Assembly: GCA_024279425.1 (NCBI GenBank)
Contig: JAJRRO010000106.1
Span: forward strand, 25,647 to 89,646
DNA: 64,000 nt
From: Bacteroidota bacterium
Lineage (GTDB): Bacteria; Bacteroidota; Bacteroidia; Flavobacteriales; Flavobacteriaceae
Direction: 5' to 3'
In this document: one piece after another, positions 18,449-23,895 of the stretch
Layout of the letters: each line of letters opens with the position of its first letter
Numbering within the stretch: the stretch's first letter is position 1
The notes under the pieces: model-generated
What the model was told of the DNA's origin: nothing
The model's database searches: none
Seen by the model: only the letters and a program-made list of their open reading frames with translations
Made by a program: the position numbers and the translations under genes

Positions 18449-18806
18449 ACTACAGCACTAAACGTAGTGCTGTGATTTCTACGGAAATATAGTTAAATCG
18501 GACAACTATCGTTGGTAAAACTGACTTGTACTTATGTTTTGGATTCCCGACTATAGGTTGCCAAGAAGGCTCGCAGCGGCCGTATCTTGTCGATTTCGCG
18601 GTATTGGGAGTATAAATTGCAGTGCCAAATTATTTTTAGTGGCCGTTCTTGTCAGTTAGGGCTCGATGCCCATCTGCGGTGATCACTAATGTTTAAGGCA
18701 GCAGTTGTAATTTGGTTTAGCGCTGTGGTTCGAGTCGATTTACTTTAAGACCGGGAGTGCGTGGTACGAAGGGATTAAAGTTCACTGCAGGTGAATTGAC
18801 TCGAAC
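18449..18806. repeat. Long direct repeat, copy 1, containing fold-back site A
   Basis: About 358 bases, nearly identical to 23412-23770 (scattered substitutions and a one-base indel). No gene. Its left part CTACAGCACTAAAC (18450-18463) can pair with GTTTAGCGCTGTGG (18715-18728), closing a large fold-back, and CAGCACTA / TAGTGCTG form a perfect 8-bp hairpin at the left edge. The right 79 bases (18728-18806) form a second closed structure. Lies directly upstream of cydA. Confidence 0.8.
18728..18806. other. Gene-less mini-cassette / structured hairpin, copy 1
   Basis: Closed by GTTCGAGTC (18728-18736) and its exact complement GACTCGAAC (18798-18806). Inside lie a second stem CTTTAA / TTAAAG and a hairpin TTCAC-tgcag-GTGAA. 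Three nested stems in 79 bases suggest a folded DNA or RNA. It fits the pattern of a cassette without a gene between fold-back sites A and B. Confidence 0.5.
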
Positions 18807-18973
18807 GGTTTTGTATAAAAATAGTAGCTTCTTGGCTCACGTGCGATACGGAAGCATCAGCGTGCGAATCAGCTAAGGCAAGCCTTACTATTTTTTTAGA
18901 TTAAAGATATAATAATTTGTAGAAGTTCAAGCCTTCCTGGGGTTAAGCTATTTTTTTTATACTTTGTTGTATG
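18798..18973. other. attC-like fold-back site B
   Basis: Runs from GACTCGAAC to GTTGTATG. After AAC come six unpaired bases (GGTTTT), then GTATAAAAATAG, which pairs with CTATTTTTTTTATAC near the right end, then three bases (TTT) and GTT at 18966. The middle contains further hairpins (AAAAATAGTA with TACTATTTTT). The architecture (complementary ends, asymmetric unpaired spacer, stem, variable middle) is that of an integron attC site. It separates the mini-cassette from the DUF302 cassette. Confidence 0.5.
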
Positions 18974-19060
18974 TAGGCTTTTTTCAATTTCTGATATATT
19001 TGGCACAAATTCATACCTATGAAATATTTCAACCGAAATAATTAATAAATGGATTAATAT

Positions 19061-19450
19061 CTATATATTTTCAATGACTCTTTTCAACTTTTCTCTTATT
19101 TGAACCGCAATATCTCCTAAAGATTTATTTTCTACTGAAACCATTGAAGATAAAGGGTCTACAGCAGAAATTTCAATATCACCAGGTTCCTTTTCTTGAA
19201 TTATAACATTGCAAGGAAGCATCGTGCCTATTTTATCTTCAGCTTGTAATGCTTTGTAGGCAAATGGAGCATTGCAAGCGCCCAAAATTTTATAGTTATA
19301 GAAATTTACATTTAATTTTTTCTTCAAAGTTGATTTTATATCAATTTCTGTAAGAACGCCAAATCCTTCTTTTTGAAGTTCTTTAATTGTTTTTTCAATT
19401 GCTGCATCAAATGTTGCGTTGCTCATGGTAGTTTTAAAGTAATAATCCAT
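19061..19450 (-). CDS. DUF302 domain protein
   Basis: DUF302 family, about 129 residues, typical single-domain length. Start at ATG 19450 (MDYYFKTTMSNATFDAAIE) fits the family; a further in-frame ATG at 19480 would add ten residues. Conserved blocks are EEGFGVLTEIDIK, YKILGACNAPFAYKAL (conserved Cys) and IGTMLPCNVIIQE (second Cys). Function unknown; homologues are often found with redox or sulfur genes. It is the only gene between the matched ends GTTGTATG (18966) and CATACAAC (19513-19520), i.e. one cassette, and reads on the minus strand. AT-rich. Confidence 0.85.
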   Translation of the reverse strand: MDYYFKTTMSNATFDAAIEKTIKELQKEGFGVLTEIDIKSTLKKKLNVNFYNYKILGACNAPFAYKALQAEDKIGTMLPCNVIIQEKEPGDIEISAVDPLSSMVSVENKSLGDIAVQIREKLKRVIENI

Positions 19451-19512
19451 CTTTTCATTTAATTTTATAAAATAGTTCATAAATATTCTTTGCCTAAACT
19501 GTTTTCAGCTTG

Positions 19513-19640
19513 CATACAACGGTCCTGTGTATGGTTAGTTGCGGGAAATCAGTTATGATCTTCCGCCGTGGCGCTAAGATAATAATTGTGAGTGAATTTC
19601 CGGTGAGGCAATTCCGCCGTAATTAATTATAGCATCGATG
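19513..19640. other. attC-like fold-back site C, left part (interrupted by the IS)
   Basis: Begins CATACAAC, exact complement of the GTTGTATG that opens the DUF302 cassette, followed by six bases GGTCCT and then GTGTATGG. The likely partner is near 21001-21021 (CATAGGACAC, three bases AAT, GTT), so the six/three-base asymmetry seen in sites B and D is kept. The insertion sequence lies between the two halves; the exact border is not visible. Confidence 0.4.
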
Positions 19641-19686
19641 AAAAAGCGGTAAGTCCGGTATCTTTAAATAGCAAAAACTTAAAGAT

Positions 19687-20756
19687 ATGGAAACCCGAAT
19701 TACTGCTTGCCCTAAGTTATACATAGGGATCGACATTCATAAACGGAGTTGGAAGGTACATTGTGGCACCCAGCTGTTCGCCGGCAAGTCCTTTAGCATG
19801 TCCCCTGATCGGGAACGATTGCTTGCATATGTTGCCAAACATTTCGCGTGCCATGAGGTAAGTGTTGCCTATGAGGCTGGATGTTGTGGTCATTATGCGC
19901 ACCGTTGTTTCGAGAGCTACGGTTGGCGTTCTTTGGTAGTGAACCCTGCGGACATCCATCGTAAGGGGAAGAAGCGCCATACCAAGACCGACAGGATAGA
20001 TGCCCAATTGATCAGCAGGGAGCTCAAAGATGGGCGTTTGGATAGTATTGTGGTCCCGGAGGTTGAACGCGAGGAATTGCGCAGCCTGTTCAGGAGGAGC
20101 AACGACCTGGTGAAGGGCTTTAGAAGGATAAAGAGCTACATCAAGATGCAGTTCTGTATTTCGGGATCAAGGAGCCTGAGGAGTTGGACAACGACCATTG
20201 GAGCCATGCCTACCGTAAATGGTTGGACGATATGGTGTTCATTCACTCGACTGCCAAGGCGACCTTGGAGAGCAGAATGCGTTTTTTCCGTTTCGTGGAC
20301 CAAGATCTAAGGGACGTTTCCACACAGCTTAGGAGGTATTGCAAGACCCATTATAAGAAAGACTACATGTTGCTACGAAGTATATCCGGTATCGGTGGCA
20401 TGGTTGCCTGTGGTATCATCTGTGAGCTGGAGAATTTGAGGCGATTCAACAACGTAAAACATTTGGCGGGCTATGTTGGCCTTGCCCCTGGGGTGTACCA
20501 AAGTGGGCGCACCCATAAAACGATTGGCATGACCATGCGGGCGCACCGATTGATACGGAGCTATTTCGTGGAGGCGGCCTGGCAGGCGATACGCGCGGAT
20601 CCCGTGATGCAGGCGTACTATCGAAAGCACTTGGGCAAGAACGTAAAGAGCATCATCATCAAAGTGGCCAGAAAGCTGTTGAGCAAGACCTTGGCGGTGA
20701 TAAAGACGGGGATACCCTATAAGATAGGGAGTAATAGAATAGAAAAACAACAATAA
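19687..20756 (+). pseudogene. IS110-family transposase, one-base frameshift
   Basis: The N-terminal RuvC-like DEDD domain reads from ATG 19687 (GIDIHKRSW, VAYEAGCCG, TKTDRIDAQ) to about 20152. There one base is missing, and the protein continues in the next frame (YFGIKEPEELDNDHW...) through the C-terminal Transposase_20 domain (LLRSISGIGGMVACGI, YVGLAPGVYQSGRTH with the active-site Ser) to TAA 20754-20756. Joined, it would be about 356 residues, full length for the family. IS110 enzymes are not known to need frameshifting, so this copy is probably inactive, or the base is a sequencing error. Confidence 0.88.
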
Positions 20757-20777
20757 CAAAGCTCACAAAGAAGTATT

Positions 20778-20932
20778 CAAGACCTGTACCACAAAACAAC
20801 TTGGGTGATGTGTTTGGCACAATCACATATTTATAGCAAGTGGCCAGGTCTATTATAACTTACGATCATACAGATGCGGGCGACGATCCGAAAAAAAGAC
20901 CAATCACACATAGGATGCGGAGCAAGTTATAC
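20778..20932 (+). ncRNA. Candidate bridge RNA region of the IS110/IS1111 element
   Basis: The non-coding tail behind the transposase can fold. AGACCTG 20780-20786 pairs with CAGGTCT 20845-20851 and encloses GTG/CAC stems with open loops. ATAACTT 20855-20861 pairs with AAGTTAT 20924-20930 around a second looped region that contains ATGCGG twice. Bridge RNAs of this family consist of two looped hairpins and, in IS1111 members, are encoded at the right end. Prediction by eye only. Confidence 0.3.
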
Positions 20933-21000
20933 CAAAACAAGAAAAAGTGGTTTAAGTAAAAAAACAAAATATTAACTTTGAAGAGCTGGATTAGGTCTTT

Positions 21001-21024
21001 TCATAGGACACAATGTTAGCAAAA
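21001..21024. other. attC-like fold-back site C, right part, and start of the next cassette
   Basis: CATAGGACACAAT followed by GTTAGCAAAA (21015-21024). The last ten bases are the exact reverse complement of TTTTGCTAAC at 21639-21648, i.e. the two ends of the segment holding the NTF2-like gene. Confidence 0.45.
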
Positions 21025-21118
21025 GTTTTTTGGCCAATTAAATTAATGAAAAATCAATTAATCGCATTATCCCCATGCTTAAGTTGTATATTAATGTCCA
21101 TACCAATACATAACTATT

Positions 21119-21607
21119 ATGAGAAAAAACATTAGATTATTTGGATTTTTAGCATTTACGGCTTTAATTCTTTCCGCCTGTGCAGCTACAGAAAAAGAGG
21201 AAGTCCTTGATATGGAAAAGGTTAGGGTCGAAATACAAGCAATGGAAGATGTTTATGCCGCAGGTGAAAAAGCGAAAGATGCTGATGCGGTGGCTGCGTA
21301 TTACAGCGACGACGCCATAAGTTATGGCAGAAACAAACAACCTCTTTCAGGTAAGGCAGCCATCAGAGACAATATTGCAAATAATATTGCAAAAGATACA
21401 ACTGAAAATTATAATGTATATAAGGTTGTAGACCCATTTGCTGAAGGTAATACTGCGGCTGAGATTGGTTCCTGGACCGAATTCGATTCTTCTGGTAACG
21501 AAAAGGAGAATGGAAATTACATGTCCTATTTCCAGAAACGAGATGGAAAATATATATGTGTTCGAGATATGAGTACGACTACATCTCCTGTTAAGTCAGG
21601 TATGTAA
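21119..21607 (+). CDS. NTF2-like (SnoaL/DUF4440-type) lipoprotein
   Basis: Exported lipoprotein of 162 residues, lipobox LSAC at about residue 18-21. The mature part is an NTF2-like cone fold of the DUF4440 type (MEDVYAAGEKAKDADAVAAYYSDDAISYG... GKAAIRDN... WTEFDSSGNEKENGNYMSYFQKRDGKYICVRDM). No clear catalytic residue set; members are often accessory or unknown. It is the only gene of the cassette bounded by GTTAGCAAAA and TTTTGCTAAC and is the only cassette gene on the plus strand. Confidence 0.8.
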   Translation: MRKNIRLFGFLAFTALILSACAATEKEEVLDMEKVRVEIQAMEDVYAAGEKAKDADAVAAYYSDDAISYGRNKQPLSGKAAIRDNIANNIAKDTTENYNVYKVVDPFAEGNTAAEIGSWTEFDSSGNEKENGNYMSYFQKRDGKYICVRDMSTTTSPVKSGM

Positions 21608-21641
21608 GCTAAAAAATAGCGCAATACATTGAATAAATTTT

Positions 21642-21709
21642 TGCTAACGGTCTCGCATATGAGTAGGATGTGGCGATAGCAAGTCTTATCTCATATGCAT
21701 TGTTATGTG
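21642..21709. other. attC-like fold-back site D (68 bp, best example)
   Basis: TGCTAAC, six bases GGTCTC, stem arm GCATATGAG, about 25 bases, stem arm CTCATATGC, three bases ATT, then GTTATGTG. Size and layout match a short integron attC site: 7-bp outer boxes, unequal unpaired spacer, 9-bp inner stem, variable terminal part. The left box complements the start of the preceding cassette and the right box complements the end of the following one. Confidence 0.55.
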
Positions 21710-21738
21710 GGGAAATATCATTTCGCATCTTAATTTTA

Positions 21739-23280
21739 TCAAGGATATCTACAATTAAAATTTTTAGACCTTGGTTGCCAGTTTCGTTCGAAATTTAATA
21801 TTTCTTGATCCAAGTTTTCAAGAAGAATTCGTCGTGTTTCTGGAGGAACAAAACTATACTTTAAACTATTTCTTGCTAGTTGCTTTATTTCTTCCCAGCT
21901 AAGCTCAAAGGAAGTTGCAGCAATGCAAAATTCATTACTCATATCAGTTTGAAAAATACCTGCATTATCCGTATTCAATGTGACAGGGTCATTTGACTGT
22001 TCACCATTTTCCGTTTTAGGTACTGCACAACTTTTCTTATTGAAAAGTAATGGAAAAGGATGATCTTCAAGTTTATTCACAACCCCAAGTAAAACGTTGC
22101 TTGTCAAGTTAATTTCAATAGGTGTTCCTTTTCGACAAATCAGATCCCAGGATTCCATATCATTAACCAAATTCACACCATGTCCGATTCGCTGTGCTCC
22201 CAAATTAACTGCCTCAGAAACGTGATCATACCATCCTGGACGATTACTTTCTCCTGCATGAATAGTCATATTAACATCCCCAAATTCAGCTCGAAGGCTT
22301 CCTAACAGATAGTCCATACCTGGTTTGGTAGATAATTCCTGTTCCGGTAATCCTACAAAATCAATTCCAATAACAAGATTATTAAAGCGAGATAGTGTTG
22401 CTAGGTAATATGCCTGTCTCAAACGGGAATGTAAATATCCTTGCTGCTTTCTTAAATAACAATCTTTGGTGCACTTAACAGGTTCAAGATCTGTAATTCC
22501 ACCTGGACTAAGAGGATCACTCCTTTTAATTTGTGCTATAAATTTTGTAATAACTTGGGATTGGTTGGAAGAAATAAACTCATTGTTTTGCTCATCAATA
22601 GCACTAGAAATATTATCAAGTAAAGTTTCAATTTTAACAGGCTGACCTTTACTATCTGATCTGCCATATGGTGACAACTTTAATTCGAGATAAGATATAT
22701 TATGCGAAGATGCATCTTTCATTGCTTGCTTTACGAGTTTGGGAATCAGATCAGCATTATCAGTTAAGTCATCTAAAGCACTAAATATATCTCCGAAAGA
22801 TTTATAGGAATGTTCCTCAGTAGATTTGACATCATTTTGATCAATTATTACGGCTGATTCCAATTTCTGTTTCTTATCATCAGTAAGATTTTTTAGTAAA
22901 AAACAGTTGCTCGGATCACGCAAGCATTTTTGTTGAAGCCTTGTTGGTCTTTTAGGCTTATCTCTAACATTAAATGGCAAAACAAAACCTATTGTGTCTT
23001 TATCGATTACGACTCTGTAATTGTGCTTCACTGCAATTTTAAATAAGTCATCAAAGTGTATAGCACCTGATAGATGAGAATGGAGTTCTCCTCCTTTTGG
23101 CATGTCCTTTAAAAGTTCTGTAATTATCGTAGGATCAGTATTTCTCCATTCATTAAAACTCTCATCTGTGATGACTTGCGAATATAATGGGATATATGTG
23201 AGTAGAAATATTGATGATATTACTGATAAAAATTGTCTAATAAATTGCAATATTCTAGGTTTTGAAATTGAATTATACAT
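21739..23280 (-). CDS. Secreted adenosine-deaminase-like metallohydrolase
   Basis: Protein of 513 residues of the adenosine deaminase/ADGF superfamily with an N-terminal hydrophobic export signal (FLSVISSIFLLTYIPLYSQ). Metal and active-site motifs in order: GELHSHLSGAI (HxH), MTIHAGESNRPGW (His, Glu), GAQRIGHGVNL (His), and NTDNAGIF for the metal-binding Asp; in classical deaminases this last motif is (S/T)xDDP, so the second Asp and the Pro are changed. Likely deaminates a nucleoside outside the cytoplasm, substrate uncertain. Gene of the cassette between GTTATGT (21702) and ACATAAC (23407-23413), on the minus strand, AT-rich. Confidence 0.85.
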   Translation of the reverse strand: MYNSISKPRILQFIRQFLSVISSIFLLTYIPLYSQVITDESFNEWRNTDPTIITELLKDMPKGGELHSHLSGAIHFDDLFKIAVKHNYRVVIDKDTIGFVLPFNVRDKPKRPTRLQQKCLRDPSNCFLLKNLTDDKKQKLESAVIIDQNDVKSTEEHSYKSFGDIFSALDDLTDNADLIPKLVKQAMKDASSHNISYLELKLSPYGRSDSKGQPVKIETLLDNISSAIDEQNNEFISSNQSQVITKFIAQIKRSDPLSPGGITDLEPVKCTKDCYLRKQQGYLHSRLRQAYYLATLSRFNNLVIGIDFVGLPEQELSTKPGMDYLLGSLRAEFGDVNMTIHAGESNRPGWYDHVSEAVNLGAQRIGHGVNLVNDMESWDLICRKGTPIEINLTSNVLLGVVNKLEDHPFPLLFNKKSCAVPKTENGEQSNDPVTLNTDNAGIFQTDMSNEFCIAATSFELSWEEIKQLARNSLKYSFVPPETRRILLENLDQEILNFERNWQPRSKNFNCRYP

Positions 23281-23406
23281 TATTCTTTCTGTTTAGTGAT
23301 ACATAAGACAATAATTTTGGAAATAATATTATTTGAGTTCTAACAGCTTTTCATTTTTTAAATTCATTAAATTATTAGTCATTTTGTTGTCATATTCTTT
23401 TATCCA

Positions 23407-23700
23407 ACATAACTACAGTGCTAAACGTAGTGCTGTGATTTCTACGGGAATATAGTGAAATCGGACAACTATCGTTGGGGAAACTGACTTGTACTTATGT
23501 TATGGATTCCCGACGATAGGTTGCCAAGAAGGCTGCGCAGCGGCCGTATCTTGTCGATTTCGCGGTATTGGGAGTATAAATTGCAGTGCCAAATTACTTT
23601 TAGTGGCCGTTCTTGTCAGTTAGGACTCGATGCGAATCTGCGGTGATTACTAATGTTTAAGGCAGCAGTTGTAATTTGGTTTAGCGCTGTAGTTCGAGTC
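23407..23700. other. attC-like fold-back site E
   Basis: Begins ACATAAC, complement of GTTATGT at 21702-21708. AACTACAGTGCTAAAC pairs with GTTTAGCGCTGTAGTT at 23679-23694 (one G-T pair), closing a loop of roughly 250 bases. Unlike sites B, C and D there is no unequal unpaired spacer. The site is the left part of repeat copy 2 and ends in GTTCGAGTC. Confidence 0.45.
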
Positions 23701-23770
23701 GATTTACTTTAAGACCGGGAGTGCGTGGTACGAAGGGATTAAAGTTCACCGCAGGTGAATTGACTCGAAC
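23412..23770. repeat. Long direct repeat, copy 2
   Basis: About 359 bases, nearly identical to 18449-18806 and in the same orientation. No gene. The two copies flank the DUF302, IS, NTF2-like and deaminase segments (about 5 kb), so homologous recombination between them could delete that block. It contains the same nested hairpins as copy 1; the few differences lie mostly in loops or create G-T pairs. Confidence 0.8.
23692..23770. other. Gene-less mini-cassette / structured hairpin, copy 2
   Basis: Same 79-base structure as at 18728-18806 (outer GTTCGAGTC / GACTCGAAC, inner CTTTAA / TTAAAG, hairpin TTCAC / GTGAA). The visible difference to copy 1 is a loop base (tgcag to cgcag), so the stems are kept. 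Confidence 0.5.
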
Positions 23771-23822
23771 TAGTTATATCAGTACTAAATATACTGTTAT
23801 CCCCTTACGTATTTCCGGATAA
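23762..23822. other. Possible last fold-back site F and 26-base empty segment
   Basis: After GACTCGAAC the short spacer folds by CAGTA / TACTG and ends in GTTATCC (23796-23802). The complement GGATAAC follows at 23816-23822, then a hairpin AGGACA / TGTTCT. These sites are small and could be chance, but they continue the alternation of complementary GTT/AAC words. The 70 bases up to the peptidase stop show nothing else. Confidence 0.25.
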
Positions 23823-23895
23823 CAGGACATTTTGTTCTGGTTTTTGGTTTTGTTAATTTAATTCTTCAACGATTCTATTTGCCGCACTATAAAGA

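Larger units (their letters stand above)
19640..20990 (+). mobile_element. IS110/IS1111-family insertion sequence, transposase frameshifted
   Basis: Segment with a DEDD/serine transposase gene and about 240 non-coding bases after it. No terminal inverted repeats are visible, as is normal for this family, so both ends are estimates. Base composition is clearly more G+C-rich than the island around it. A perfect 8-bp inverted repeat ATCTTTAA / TTAAAGAT (19660-19667 and 19679-19686) sits immediately before the ATG and could hide the start codon. The long 3' non-coding part suggests the IS1111 subgroup. Confidence 0.7.

Noticed and set aside
18720..18740. GGTTCGAGTC looks like the T-arm of a tRNA
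   Set aside because: No acceptor, D or anticodon arm can be built around it, and the same word is the arm of the 79-base fold-back present twice.
19717..20007. Minus-strand frame of 96 codons opposite the transposase
   Set aside because: Shadow of the transposase gene in G+C-rich sequence; no family features.
20152..20310. Programmed frameshift in the IS transposase
   Set aside because: IS110-type enzymes are normally made from one frame, and no slippery run lies at the break; a one-base loss is the simpler reading.
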